Assembly: GCF_020687685.1 (NCBI RefSeq)
Contig: NZ_JAJEWM010000001.1
Span: 62,001 to 126,000, forward strand
Source of the DNA: Tessaracoccus sp. OS52
Lineage (GTDB): Bacteria; Actinomycetota; Actinomycetes; Propionibacteriales; Propionibacteriaceae
DNA: 64,000 nt
Reading direction: 5' to 3'
The notes under the pieces were generated by a model. It made no database searches. It was given only the letters and a program-made list of their open reading frames with translations, and was not told where the DNA came from. Numbering within the stretch: the stretch's first letter is position 1; the number at the start of each line of letters is the position of its first letter. A program made the translations under genes and the position numbers. Shown here one piece after another: positions 37,794 to 49,028 of the stretch.

Positions 37794-38621
37794 TCAGTGC
37801 CCGAAGCTGTCGGAGTCGGCCAACCGGTAACCGGGGTTCGTGAGCGCGCTCAGGGTGCGGATCTCGTCGGGGGCGAGCTGGACATCAAGTGCCGCGAAGT
37901 TCTCGGCCAGCCGCCCCCGGTTGGAGGACTTCGGGATGGGCACAAGACCCTGCCGCAGGTGCCAGGCGAGCACCGCCTGTCCGGGGGTGATGTCGTGCGC
38001 GGCCGCCACCTGCCCGACGACTGGGTGCTCGATCAGACCGTTGCCGGCTGCCAGGGGTGCCCAAGACTCGGTGACGATCCCATGTTGTGCGTGGAAATCG
38101 CGCTCGTCCGGACGATCGGTGAACGGATTGCACTGGATCTGGTTGACCTCGGGTGCGACGCCGGTGGCGTCGATCAGGCGCTGGAGATGGGCGGGCTTGA
38201 AGTTCGACGTGCCGATGGCCCGCACCAGACCGCGCTCGCGGGCCCTGATCAGCCCCTCCCAGGCGCGGACGTAGAGGTCCTGGTCCGGGTTGGGCCAGTG
38301 GATCAGGACGAGGTCCGCGTAGTCGAGTCCCAGTCGGGAAAGGTTCGCCTCCACGCCCGCTTCGGCTTCGGCGTGCCACCGGCGGTTGAACTTGGTGGTG
38401 ACGAACAGGTCCTCGCGGTCCAGGCCCGACTCGCGCACCGCCTTGCCGACGCCCGCCTCGTTGCCGTAGTTCTCCGCCGTGTCCACCAAGCGATACCCGA
38501 TCTCGAACGCGGTGAGGCACATTCGCTCGACCTCCCCGTCGTCGAGCGGCCACGTGCCGACGCCGATCGCCGGGATGGGTGTTCCGTCTGCGAGAGGGAT
38601 GGTGCGTGCGTGCGAAGTCAT
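37794..38621 (-). CDS. Aldo/keto reductase
   Basis: A 275-residue AKR of the 2,5-diketo-gluconate-reductase-like group. Tetrad elements: Asp in YRLVDTAENYGNE with Tyr, Lys in LFVTTKFNRRWH, His in LVLIHWPNPD. Cofactor site: VPIPKSSNRGRLAENF. Shorter than the sugar-island reductase at 13700 and not closely similar. The ATG at 38621 follows GGATGGGACC. Monocistronic, divergent from clpB. Physiological substrate unknown. Confidence 0.9.
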   Translation of the reverse strand: MTSHARTIPLADGTPIPAIGVGTWPLDDGEVERMCLTAFEIGYRLVDTAENYGNEAGVGKAVRESGLDREDLFVTTKFNRRWHAEAEAGVEANLSRLGLDYADLVLIHWPNPDQDLYVRAWEGLIRARERGLVRAIGTSNFKPAHLQRLIDATGVAPEVNQIQCNPFTDRPDERDFHAQHGIVTESWAPLAAGNGLIEHPVVGQVAAAHDITPGQAVLAWHLRQGLVPIPKSSNRGRLAENFAALDVQLAPDEIRTLSALTNPGYRLADSDSFGH

Positions 38622-38691
38622 GGTCCCATCCTTGCTGAACGCCGGGCCAGGACGGAGGCTGCTGGACCGGAATACGCGCTGCGTAGCAGAG

Positions 38692-38712
38692 GTTGAGTGT
38701 AGTAGACTCAAC
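38692..38712. promoter_or_regulatory. HAIR element (HspR-binding inverted repeat) upstream of clpB
   Basis: GTTGAGT-N7-ACTCAAC matches the actinobacterial HspR-associated inverted repeat CTTGAGT-N7-ACTCAAG in spacing and in all inner positions. It lies 27 bp upstream of the clpB start, so clpB should be repressed by HspR and induced by heat. The hspR gene is not in the window. Confidence 0.9.
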
Positions 38713-38738
38713 TTCAACACCAACCCGGAGGAACCGCC

Positions 38739-41312
<2,574 letters not shown>

Positions 41313-41328
41313 GGGCCAAGAGACAAGG

Positions 41329-41363
41329 GGCGCCCCGCCGAGCAGACAGCTCGACGGGGCGCC
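41329..41363. terminator. Terminator hairpin after clpB
   Basis: A 15-bp stem with one mismatch (ggcgccccgccgagc against gctcgacggggcgcc) and an AGACA loop lies between the clpB stop and the convergent gene at 41376. Confidence 0.85.
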
Positions 41364-41375
41364 TCGGATTTTCAG

Positions 41376-42371
41376 TCAGCAGCCGTCCCAGCCGAGCCAG
41401 TCTGTGGCTTCGCGGGCGATGATCATGCTGATCCTGTCGGTGCCGACCATCGGCCGGCTCAGTTCGAACGAGCTGACGAAGACCAGTTCGTAGCGGCCCT
41501 GGTCGACGACGGCGACGTAGACCGGCTCGTATCCGTCCTTGGTCTCCAGCTTCACCGCACTGGCGCCGTAGATGGCCCGTACCTCGTCCAGGGTCATGCC
41601 CACCTGCGCCCCAGCCGCGGTCTGCTCACCGGCGCGCGTGAGGATGACTTCCATGACGTAGGCGTTGTTGTTGTAGGTCAGTGCGATTCCGCGGTCGGCC
41701 AGATCGCTCGAGACGTCCCAGTACTCGCACACGGAAGTCGACTTCCAGTCGATGTAGCCGAGCTTCTGCAGGTCACTCGTGCGGGCGTTGAGCCCCAGGG
41801 GTCCGAACCCGGTGTGCGTCAGCACGGACTGGTCCAGGATGTGGGCCGGCGCGCTCGTGACGGGCGGGATGGTTGGACTGGAGAACAGTACGAGGTTGTT
41901 GAACACCCACTTGCGCTGCGTGGAGTAGACCCACCGGCCGCCCACCACGGTCGCGGTGGCGACGTCGGCCAGGATGTAGCTGCGGCAGGCGCCACGCCCC
42001 GTGTTCGGGGTGTCGCACTCGGTGCGCCAGCTGCGGCCACTCGAGGTCCACACGACGTTCGGGCCATCGCTGTGGCCCAGGTTGTTGTCCGCCCACGCCG
42101 CGCGCGGCGAGGGCAGGTAGGTCAGGTTGTTGAACGTCCAGCCCGTGACGCGCTGGTAGGTGCCCTGGTGGTAGACCACCTGGGTGGCCCAGATCTCGGT
42201 CCTGCACCTCACGACGTTGCTGGAGTACATCTCGCACTCGGTGTTCCACAGCCGGCCGTTCTGGATCTGGCCGCCCGGGGTGTCATACACCGAGGCGTTG
42301 GCGACGACCGCTCCGGTCCCGATCACCACGACGGCCGCGATGAGCGTGAGGAGCCTTCTGAAGAGCAACAT
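41376..42371 (-). CDS. Secreted protein: two-repeat Cys domain plus BLIP/OmlA-like C-terminus
   Basis: A 331-residue exported protein with a signal peptide (RRLLTLIAAVVVIGTGAVVA). Residues ~28-165 carry the duplicated domain shared with the proteins at 42532 and 52268: GRLWNTECEMYSSNVVRC, GWTFNNLTYLPS, GRSWRTECDTPNTGRGAC, KWVFNNLVLF, with a Cys pair in each half. Residues ~190-331 resemble BLIP/SmpA-OmlA-type modules (GAQVGMTLDEVRAIYGAS, YELVFVSSFEL) and contain two further Cys. The function is unknown; a cell-envelope role is implied by export. It is divergent from the second protein bearing the same domain. Confidence 0.75.
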   Translation of the reverse strand: MLLFRRLLTLIAAVVVIGTGAVVANASVYDTPGGQIQNGRLWNTECEMYSSNVVRCRTEIWATQVVYHQGTYQRVTGWTFNNLTYLPSPRAAWADNNLGHSDGPNVVWTSSGRSWRTECDTPNTGRGACRSYILADVATATVVGGRWVYSTQRKWVFNNLVLFSSPTIPPVTSAPAHILDQSVLTHTGFGPLGLNARTSDLQKLGYIDWKSTSVCEYWDVSSDLADRGIALTYNNNAYVMEVILTRAGEQTAAGAQVGMTLDEVRAIYGASAVKLETKDGYEPVYVAVVDQGRYELVFVSSFELSRPMVGTDRISMIIAREATDWLGWDGC

Positions 42372-42531
42372 TCCAATCCCCCCTTTGGGATTTGATCCGA
42401 AAGGCCTACGGTACGTCCCGGTGGTGCCATTTCAGAGGGCTTTTCGCAATCACTGCACCAGCTGTCGACGCTTCTTCTGGACTGCTCGTTGACTAGGCTG
42501 TCCGGTGTCGCCGTGGGAGAGGAACTACATC

Positions 42532-44220
42532 ATGAGGAAGCTCCTGGTGCCGCTGCTGGCGGCCCTGGTGTCCATCGCGGGACTCGTCGCTGCGCCGCCC
42601 CCGGCGTCGGCCGCCACGGCGCAGTGGCGCTCGTTCTGGGTGGACACCTGGAACCCGGGGATCTTCGACGCGAGCCAGGTGCGACAAGTGGTGGCCGACG
42701 CCAAGGCCGCCAACGCCAACGTCCTGCTCGTGCAGGTGGTGCGGCGCTTCGAGTGCTACTGCAACAAGTCGGACTACCCCCGCACCACAGTCTCCGGCAT
42801 GAGCCCTGACTTCGACCCCCTCGCCGAGATCATCCGGCAGGGCCACGCGGCCGGGCTGGAGGTGCACGCCTGGGTCAACGTCAACACCTTCTGGTCATCC
42901 TCGACCCCGCCGCGGGACCCGGCCCACCCCTTCAACACCTTCGGCCCCACGGCCACAGGGGCCAACCGCTGGCTGAACAAGCGCTCCGACGGTGTGGAAC
43001 AGGTCGGAAGCAGCTCCTACCTCGACCTCGCCAACCCCGCGGCACGGGCCGACGTCGCACGTAGAGTCGCCTCCATCGTCGAGAACTACGCCGTCGACGG
43101 CATCAACCTGGACTACATCCGGTACCCGGATCACAACACGGGTGGCGCCGGCAACCAGTGGGGCTACTCGGAGACCTCGCTGCAGCGGTTCCGTACCGAG
43201 ACCGGGCGGACCGACAGGCCGACCGGCTCCGACTGGCAGTTCTCCGACTTCCGTCGGGCCCAGGTGACGGCGACGGTCTCAGGCATCCGGGACGCCATCA
43301 ATCGCGTCGCGCCGTCGGTGGAGCTCTCGGTGAACGGCATCTCCTACGGCTACGGCCCCTCCACCAACAAATCCTGGGAGTCCACCGACCCCTACGCCGC
43401 CGTCCTGCAGGACTGGGCGGGCTGGGCACGTCGGGGCCTGGTCGACGCCGTGGTGCTGATGAACTACAAGAGCGAGGCGAGTTCCACCCAGGCGGCGATG
43501 TTCGCTTCCTGGAACAAGTTCCTGGCCAGCCTGCAGCAGGAGACGGGCCGTGTAATGGTCTCTGGCCAGGGGCTGTACATGAACAGCATCGAGAACTCAC
43601 TCAAGCAGGCCCGCGACGTCACCTCACTCGGGCTCGGCTGGTCGGGTTACAGCTACGCCAACGCCAGCGCCGTCGCGGTCGACACCACCTCCCAGTCCAC
43701 CAAGACCGCCGAACGTCAGGCGCTCATCCGTGGCCTGGCGGCGGGGCCGTTCAAGGAGTGGGCCGCGCCGCCGCTGATGTCGTGGAAGCCCACCGCTTCA
43801 CGCGACCTCTACGTCATCCCCGGCTACCACGAGATCAACGGCCGCCAGTGGCGAACCGACTGCGAGGCCTACTCGCAGACCCGCCGGTGCCGCACCGACA
43901 TCCTGGCCACCCAGGTCACCTGGAACGGTTCCCGCTACGTCACCGAGACCGACTGGGTCTTCAACAACCTCACCTACCTGCCGCTGATGACCCGCGCGCA
44001 GTGGGCGGGCAACCCCCTGGGCTTCAGTGGGGAGTTCGTCTCCGACGGCCGCCCCTGGCGCACCGAGTGCGACACCCCGGCTACTGGCCGGGGCGGCTGC
44101 CGCAGCTCCGTCATGGTCTACGGCATCGTGCAGGCCACCCGCCACGCGAACGGCACCTACTCCTATGAGCGGGTGGACAAGTGGGTGTTCAACAACATGG
44201 TGCGCTTCCTGGAACGCTGA
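42532..44220 (+). CDS. Secreted GHL10 (DUF187)-family hydrolase with C-terminal two-repeat Cys domain
   Basis: A 562-residue exported protein (signal peptide KLLVPLLAALVSIAGLVAA, cleavage near ASA-AT). Residues ~35-410 form a GHL10 TIM barrel: VLLVQVVRRFECYC, DPLAEIIRQGHAAGLEVHAWVN, the strand VDGINLDYIRYPD with acidic residues in the expected active site, and VELSVNGISYGYG. Related enzymes act on cell-wall polysaccharides. Residues ~428-562 carry the shared domain (GRQWRTDCEAYSQTRRC, WVFNNLTYLP, GRPWRTECDTPATGRGGC, KWVFNNMVRF). The ATG at 42532 gives the normal signal peptide. Confidence 0.85.
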   Translation: MRKLLVPLLAALVSIAGLVAAPPPASAATAQWRSFWVDTWNPGIFDASQVRQVVADAKAANANVLLVQVVRRFECYCNKSDYPRTTVSGMSPDFDPLAEIIRQGHAAGLEVHAWVNVNTFWSSSTPPRDPAHPFNTFGPTATGANRWLNKRSDGVEQVGSSSYLDLANPAARADVARRVASIVENYAVDGINLDYIRYPDHNTGGAGNQWGYSETSLQRFRTETGRTDRPTGSDWQFSDFRRAQVTATVSGIRDAINRVAPSVELSVNGISYGYGPSTNKSWESTDPYAAVLQDWAGWARRGLVDAVVLMNYKSEASSTQAAMFASWNKFLASLQQETGRVMVSGQGLYMNSIENSLKQARDVTSLGLGWSGYSYANASAVAVDTTSQSTKTAERQALIRGLAAGPFKEWAAPPLMSWKPTASRDLYVIPGYHEINGRQWRTDCEAYSQTRRCRTDILATQVTWNGSRYVTETDWVFNNLTYLPLMTRAQWAGNPLGFSGEFVSDGRPWRTECDTPATGRGGCRSSVMVYGIVQATRHANGTYSYERVDKWVFNNMVRFLER

Positions 44221-44231
44221 GGCGGGAACCC

Positions 44232-45551
44232 TCAGGCACCCGTCACGAGCCAACCGTCGCCCCGCTGCCGCCACCACAAGGTCCATGACCTGGCCCCCAT
44301 GAACCCGACGCCGTACGCCAGCCAGAGCCATGCCAGCCCGTCGCCGCCCCCGGGCGCGAACCAGGCGACGGCGAGCGCCAACGGTGCGTAGACCCCCAGG
44401 GTGAAAACCCCTGCCCTGGCGAGGTAGCGGCCGTCCCCGGCTCCGATCAGCACACCGTCCATCAGACAGACGTAGGCGGTCAGGGTCAGGGTCGCGCCGA
44501 CGACGACCAGACCGGCGGATACCGCGTCGCGGACGGCGTCGTCGGGGCTGAACAGCCAGGCGATCTGGTGCCGGGCGGCAATTGTGAGGGCGCCGAGGAC
44601 CAGGCCCGCACCCACGGACCACCGGACCATCCGCCGGGTGATCGCACGGGCCTGTTCGACGCTCCCGGCGCCCAGTGCCATCCCGATCAGGGTCTGCCCG
44701 GCTATTCCCAGCGCGTCCAGTGCGTAGGAGAGGAATCCCCAGACGTTGTAGGTCACCTGGTGACCCGCGAGTGCCACGGCGCCCTTGTTGGCGGCGACCC
44801 AGGTCGTGAGGACCAGCGCCGCACGTAGGGTGACCGTCCGCATCAGCAGTGGGGTTCCGACGACCAGGCTGGACCGCATGCCTGTGACCGTCGGGCGCAG
44901 CGATGCTCCCTCGCGGCGGGCGCCGCGGCCCACGACCCAGGCTGCGGTGAACCCCATCAGGGTCTCGGCCACAGCCGTGGCCAGCCCTGAGCCGGCCACG
45001 CCCATGCCCAGCCCGAACACGAACACGAGGTCCAGCACCACGTTCGTGGCGGCGGCGCCGAAGGCCAGCACCAAGGGGGTGCTCGCGTCAGCCAGACCGC
45101 GCAGCGTGCCGGTGGCAGCCAGCATCAGCAACATTCCCGGCAGGCCCGGCAGGGACCAGCGCGCGTAGGCGACGGCGTGGCCGTGCACCTCGCCCGTCGC
45201 GCCCAGCCAGGAAGCCAGGTGCGGGGCCGCCAGCCAGACGAGCCAAGCGACGGCGACGGCGAGGGCCAGCGCGAGCCACATCGCCTGCACCCCGAGCTCG
45301 AGGGCCCGTCCGCGGTTGCCCGCGCCCAACTGGCGGGAGACCACCGCCGTCGACCCGTATGCGAGGAACACCGCCAGGCCGACGATGGTGGAGGTGATCG
45401 TCACGCCGGCGCCGAGCCCCGCCAGCGGGAGGGTGCCGAGCTGTCCGACGATGGCGGTGTCCGCGAGCAGGAACAGCGGCTGCGCGACGAGGGCGGCGAA
45501 AGCGGGGACGGCGAGCGCGAGGATGCGCCGGTCAAGCCCCTTGTCGCCCAT
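44232..45551 (-). CDS. MATE-family efflux protein (DinF-like)
   Basis: A 439-residue membrane protein with about 12 helices in two homologous halves. N-terminal signature: LALAVPAFAALVAQPLFLLADTAIVGQLGTLPLAGLG, typical of the DinF branch of Na+/H+-driven multidrug and toxin extrusion proteins; an internal match is YNVWGFLSYALDALGIAGQTLIG. Starts at ATG 45551 and is divergent from the asparaginase gene; ends 11 bp from the convergent GHL10 gene. Confidence 0.92.
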   Translation of the reverse strand: MGDKGLDRRILALAVPAFAALVAQPLFLLADTAIVGQLGTLPLAGLGAGVTITSTIVGLAVFLAYGSTAVVSRQLGAGNRGRALELGVQAMWLALALAVAVAWLVWLAAPHLASWLGATGEVHGHAVAYARWSLPGLPGMLLMLAATGTLRGLADASTPLVLAFGAAATNVVLDLVFVFGLGMGVAGSGLATAVAETLMGFTAAWVVGRGARREGASLRPTVTGMRSSLVVGTPLLMRTVTLRAALVLTTWVAANKGAVALAGHQVTYNVWGFLSYALDALGIAGQTLIGMALGAGSVEQARAITRRMVRWSVGAGLVLGALTIAARHQIAWLFSPDDAVRDAVSAGLVVVGATLTLTAYVCLMDGVLIGAGDGRYLARAGVFTLGVYAPLALAVAWFAPGGGDGLAWLWLAYGVGFMGARSWTLWWRQRGDGWLVTGA

Positions 45552-45635
45552 CTTCCTCCGCTCGCTGGAACGGCTCCGAGTCTAGGCCGGTGGTGGCGTG
45601 CGGTTGGCGGCACAACCCCTACGATCGGCTGGGTG

Positions 45636-46589
45636 ATGGGTCTTGAGGAGGCGCCGGTGGTGGCGCATGCGGTTCGCAGCGGTTTCGTGGAGTCGGTGCA
45701 TCGGGGGATCGGGGTGATCACCTCACCCGCAGGCGACGTCGAGTTCGCCGTGGGGGAGCCCGACACCGTGATCCTCCCGCGCTCCTCCAACAAGCCGATC
45801 CATGCCGTCGCGGCTCTCCGCGCGGGCGCGGTGCTCTCCTCGGAAGCCTTGGCCGTCGGGTGCGCCAGCCATTCCGGGGAGGCCGCACACCTCGGGGCGG
45901 TCCTGGACTCGCTCGCCGCCAGCGGTCTGGGGGTGCACGCGCTGCGCAACAGCCCCGACTTCCCGCTGGGCGAGGAGGCGAGGCTGGCCTGGATCCGCTC
46001 GGGGAGGGGAAAGGAATCGCTGGCGCAGAACTGCTCGGGGAACCACGCCGCGATGCTCGCAGCGTGCGTGGCCTCGGGCTGGGACCTCGGTTCCTACCAG
46101 GAGCCGACCCATCCGTTCCAGCGGCTGGCGGCGGAGACCACGGAGGACCTCGGCGGTGAGCGGGTGGTCGCCACCGCCGTCGACGGCTGCGGGGCGGCCT
46201 TGTTCGCGATCCCCCTGCTGGCGTTGGCCCGGGCCTTCGGCAGGCTCGCCGGAGCGGTTGGTGGCCCTGAGCGCGCCGTCGCCGACGCGATGCGCGCCCA
46301 CCCGCACCTCGTGGCCGGGCCCGGAAGGGACGTGACGGCGCTCATGCAGGGCGCTCCGGGACTGATCGCGAAGGACGGCGCCGAGGCGGTCTACGCCGTC
46401 GGACTCCCCGACGGTCGCGGGGTCGCCCTCAAGATCTCCGACGGCGGGGACCGCGCCCGCGCGATCCTGCTCGCCCACCTGCTGCGCCGAGCCGGCACCG
46501 TCGACGAAGCGGTCCTCCAACGACTGGAGACGGTCCCCGTCCTGGGTCACGGTCGGCCGGTGGGCGCGGTGGTCTGCGCGCTGGACTGA
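45636..46589 (+). CDS. Asparaginase (PF06089-type, L-asparaginase II family)
   Basis: A 317-residue protein of the asparaginase family typified by Rhizobium AnsA. Motifs: VAHAVRSGFVESVHRG, ILPRSSNKPIHAVAALRAGA, SHSGEAAHLGAVLDSLAASGL, NCSGNHAAMLAACVASGWDL and the C-terminal KISDGGDRARA. It is unrelated to the classical EcA-type asparaginases and would release ammonia from asparagine in the cytoplasm. The ATG at 45636 (overlapped by GTG 45633) follows a 90-bp divergent promoter region shared with the MATE gene. Confidence 0.9.
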   Translation: MGLEEAPVVAHAVRSGFVESVHRGIGVITSPAGDVEFAVGEPDTVILPRSSNKPIHAVAALRAGAVLSSEALAVGCASHSGEAAHLGAVLDSLAASGLGVHALRNSPDFPLGEEARLAWIRSGRGKESLAQNCSGNHAAMLAACVASGWDLGSYQEPTHPFQRLAAETTEDLGGERVVATAVDGCGAALFAIPLLALARAFGRLAGAVGGPERAVADAMRAHPHLVAGPGRDVTALMQGAPGLIAKDGAEAVYAVGLPDGRGVALKISDGGDRARAILLAHLLRRAGTVDEAVLQRLETVPVLGHGRPVGAVVCALD

Positions 46590-46630
46590 CTCCGGGGCCA
46601 GAAGAGGCCGGCCGGAGTATCCTTCCCGGC

Positions 46631-47446
46631 ATGCCCGATCGCCTGGTCCCCGACGACACCGTCCCGGGAGCCTTCGCCGTCAGGTTCGGCGACACCTCGC
46701 AGTCCTGGGTGGACCCCGCTCGGCCCGACTTCCTCGCCTTCGAGTACGTGCAGCACACGGCGATGCTGCTGGACCACACCATCCTGGATGCCCCTGCCGA
46801 GCAGCGGCTGCGGGTGGTGCACGTCGGCGGGGCCGCCATGTCCCTGCCGCGCTGGGTGGCGTGGCGCCGGCCCGGCACCGCCCAGATCGTGTGCGAGCCC
46901 GACGTCGAGCTCACCGAGGAGGTGCGGCGGAAGGTGCCCCTGCCGCCACGCTCGGGGATCAAGGTGCGCGACGTCGACGGCCGCACCGGCGTCGCCGCGA
47001 TGCCCGACGAGTACGCGGACGCGGTCATCGTCGATGCCTTCGACGGGTCGCACGTGCCGGGTGAGCTGGTCACCGCCGAGGCTTTCGACGACGTCCGCCG
47101 GATCGGCCGCGGCGCGGAGCTGATCATCTGCAACGTCACAGACCGTGCGCCGTTCCACTGGACCAAGCGCGTGGCCGCGGGCATCCGGCAGCGGTGGCGC
47201 CACGTCATCGTCGGTGCGGAATCCCCGGTCCACAAGGGAAAACGCTTCGGGAACCTGCTGCTCGCGGGATCGACGGCGCGCGCGGACCTGGCAGGCATTC
47301 GCCGTGAGTCCGGCAAGCTGCCGTTCGGCTACAGGTGGCTCGACGGGCGCGAGTTGACCAGTTGGATCGGTGATGCGGAGGAGTTCACCGACGCCGACAC
47401 CCAGCCCTCACCCGAGCCGTCGGGCAGCAAGCTCTGGTTCTCCTGA
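46631..47446 (+). CDS. Spermidine-synthase-like (polyamine aminopropyltransferase fold) protein
   Basis: A 271-residue class I SAM-binding-fold protein of the spermine/spermidine synthase-like group common in actinobacteria. The nucleotide region is RVVHVGGAAMSLPRW, followed by CEPDVELTEEVRRKVP, and ADAVIVDAFDGSHVPGEL matches the D-x-F-D active-site strand. The N-terminal beta-strand domain of true spermidine synthases is reduced, so a methyltransferase or other activity is possible. Terminates just before the family B repeat tract. Confidence 0.8.
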   Translation: MPDRLVPDDTVPGAFAVRFGDTSQSWVDPARPDFLAFEYVQHTAMLLDHTILDAPAEQRLRVVHVGGAAMSLPRWVAWRRPGTAQIVCEPDVELTEEVRRKVPLPPRSGIKVRDVDGRTGVAAMPDEYADAVIVDAFDGSHVPGELVTAEAFDDVRRIGRGAELIICNVTDRAPFHWTKRVAAGIRQRWRHVIVGAESPVHKGKRFGNLLLAGSTARADLAGIRRESGKLPFGYRWLDGRELTSWIGDAEEFTDADTQPSPEPSGSKLWFS

Positions 47447-47454
47447 CAGGGGCT

Positions 47455-47675
47455 GACCAGCGCTGCCGCGGGTTCACCAGCGCTTCCGTGGGTTCACCAG
47501 CGCTTCCGTGGGTTCACCAGCGCTTCCGTGGGTTCACCAGCGCTTCCGTGGGTTCACCAGCGCTTCCGTGGGTTCACCAGCGCTTCCGCGGGTTCACCAG
47601 CGCTTCCTCGGGTTCACCAGCGTTGTTGTCCGACACCAGCGCTACAAGGCTGGTGCCGGCGAACAACGCTGGTCA
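47455..47675. repeat. Family B repeat: eight 20-bp tandem units plus terminal hairpin
   Basis: Eight copies of a 20-bp unit (consensus ggttcaccagcgcttccgtg) run at an exact 20-bp period from about 47455 to 47614. They lead into a nested hairpin: outer stem ACCAGCGTTGTT/AACAACGCTGGT (47617-47628 with 47663-47674) and inner stem CACCAGC/GCTGGTG (47635-47641 with 47650-47656). It has the same unit, stems and order as the elements at 23827-24288. The 300-bp gap between genes holds nothing else. Confidence 0.92.
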
Positions 47676-47747
47676 ACGCGTCGCGGCCCCGGCCCAGGTC
47701 TCAGGGCACGCTGCGGGGGAGGGACGTCGGCTCGATAGGCTGGGCAC

Positions 47748-48443
47748 ATGTCCCGACCCCGCCGCAGCACTGCAGCCGGCACGTCGCCGTTGCGGGTCCT
47801 GGTGATGGTGCTGTTGTTCGCCGCGGTCGCGGGTGCGGGTTGGGCTGTCTGGCTCTACTGGGGGAGCGGCATGGTTGCCCGGGGGGCTGCCGACGACGCC
47901 GTCGCCCAGCTGCGTGACCGGTGGCAGGCAGCGAGCGACGACGCGGACCCCGGTTCCGCTGACGACGAGGAGTCGCCCCTGGTGGCGAGTCCCGTGGACG
48001 GAGTCGCGGAGTGGATCATCCGGATCCCCGCGCTGGGTGAGACCTGGGAGTGGCCGGTGGCCGTCGGGATCGGGGACGAGAGCCTCGCCGAGGCCGTCGG
48101 CTGGTACCCGGGGACGTCGCAGCCGGGGCAACTCGGCAACTTCGCCGTCGCCGGCCAGTGCATCACCGGTGCCCAGCCCTTCCGCGACCTGCGCACCATC
48201 GCCGTGGGCGACGTCGTCGTGGTGGAGGCCGCCGACGCCATCCACACCTACACGATCACCTCGGCGCCCACTCAGCTCACCGTCAGCGATGACGACCCCT
48301 GGGTGCTCGAGCCGGTGCCCGGCCAGGCCGACGCCGAGCCGACCCAGGCGTTCATCACCCTCACCACCTGCGAAGACCTGTACCCGACGCCGGACCGTTC
48401 CGTGGCCTTCGGCGTCCTGACCACGACGGAGCCCAAACCATGA
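47748..48443 (+). CDS. Class E-type sortase homolog lacking the catalytic His
   Basis: A 231-residue membrane-anchored protein: N-terminal transmembrane helix (LRVLVMVLLFAAVAGAGWAVW), a short acidic linker, then a sortase beta-barrel (~85-225). The catalytic cysteine is present, C208 in ITLTTCEDLYP, with R217 nearby. However, the segment that should read AGHR reads AGQC, so the catalytic His position is Q137 and the next residue C138. Fold motifs such as GNFAVAG, QPFRDLRTI and VEAADAIHTYTI are otherwise intact. It is either a non-transpeptidase sortase-fold protein or an inactivated enzyme. The stop overlaps pyrE by 4 bases. No LPXTG-type substrate is evident nearby. Confidence 0.85.
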   Translation: MSRPRRSTAAGTSPLRVLVMVLLFAAVAGAGWAVWLYWGSGMVARGAADDAVAQLRDRWQAASDDADPGSADDEESPLVASPVDGVAEWIIRIPALGETWEWPVAVGIGDESLAEAVGWYPGTSQPGQLGNFAVAGQCITGAQPFRDLRTIAVGDVVVVEAADAIHTYTITSAPTQLTVSDDDPWVLEPVPGQADAEPTQAFITLTTCEDLYPTPDRSVAFGVLTTTEPKP

Positions 48444-48979
48444 CCGACAAGCAGACCCTCATCGACGCCGTGCTGGACCTCGCCGTCGTACGCGGCCGAG
48501 TCACCCTCGCCTCCGGGAAGGAGGCCGACTACTACGTCGACATGCGCCGCGTCACCCTCGACGGCGCCGCCGCACCGGTCGTCGGACGGGTGATGAACGA
48601 CCTCGTCGCGGACCTGGAGTTCGACGCGGTGGGCGGACTCACGCTGGGGGCTGATCCCGTTGCCACCGCCATGCTGCACGCCCGCGCCGCCGCCGGCGGC
48701 CGCCTCGACGCGTTCGTCGTCCGAAAGGAGGCCAAGGCGCACGGCCTCCAGCGCCGCATCGAGGGCACCGACGTCGCCGGGCGGCGCGTCCTCGTGGTGG
48801 AGGACACCTCCACGACCGGAGGGTCGGCGCTGACAGCGGTCGAGGCCGTCCGGGAGGCGGGAGGCCAGGTCGTGGCGGTGGCCGTCGTGGTGGACCGCGG
48901 TACCGGGGCGGCCGAGAAGGTCGCGGAGGCGGGGCTGGAGTACCGGTTCGCGCTTGGTCTGGATGATCTGGGGCTGTGA
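48440..48979 (+). CDS. pyrE: Orotate phosphoribosyltransferase
   Basis: A 179-residue PyrE that makes orotidine 5'-phosphate from orotate and PRPP in de novo pyrimidine synthesis. Substrate region TLASGKEADYYVDMRRVTL, the flexible-loop KEAKAHGLQRRIEG, and the PRPP motif VLVVEDTSTTGGSALTAVEA are all present, and the length is normal. ATG 48440 overlaps the stop of the sortase-like gene (ATGA). A promoter for pyrE inside the upstream gene cannot be excluded. Confidence 0.95.
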   Translation: MTDKQTLIDAVLDLAVVRGRVTLASGKEADYYVDMRRVTLDGAAAPVVGRVMNDLVADLEFDAVGGLTLGADPVATAMLHARAAAGGRLDAFVVRKEAKAHGLQRRIEGTDVAGRRVLVVEDTSTTGGSALTAVEAVREAGGQVVAVAVVVDRGTGAAEKVAEAGLEYRFALGLDDLGL

Positions 48980-49028
48980 GGCCCCCGTGCCGATACGCTT
49001 GTCAACGACCGTGCCCTAAGGAGCTGCA

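Noticed and set aside
47455-47675. CRISPR array
   Set aside because: The 20-bp units are directly adjacent with no unique spacers, and no cas gene is in the window.
47488-47917. Three overlapping frames encoding repeats such as GSPALPWVHQRFRG
   Set aside because: They read the 20-bp tandem repeat in all frames (20 is not divisible by 3), then run out of frame through the sortase gene; no start context or function.
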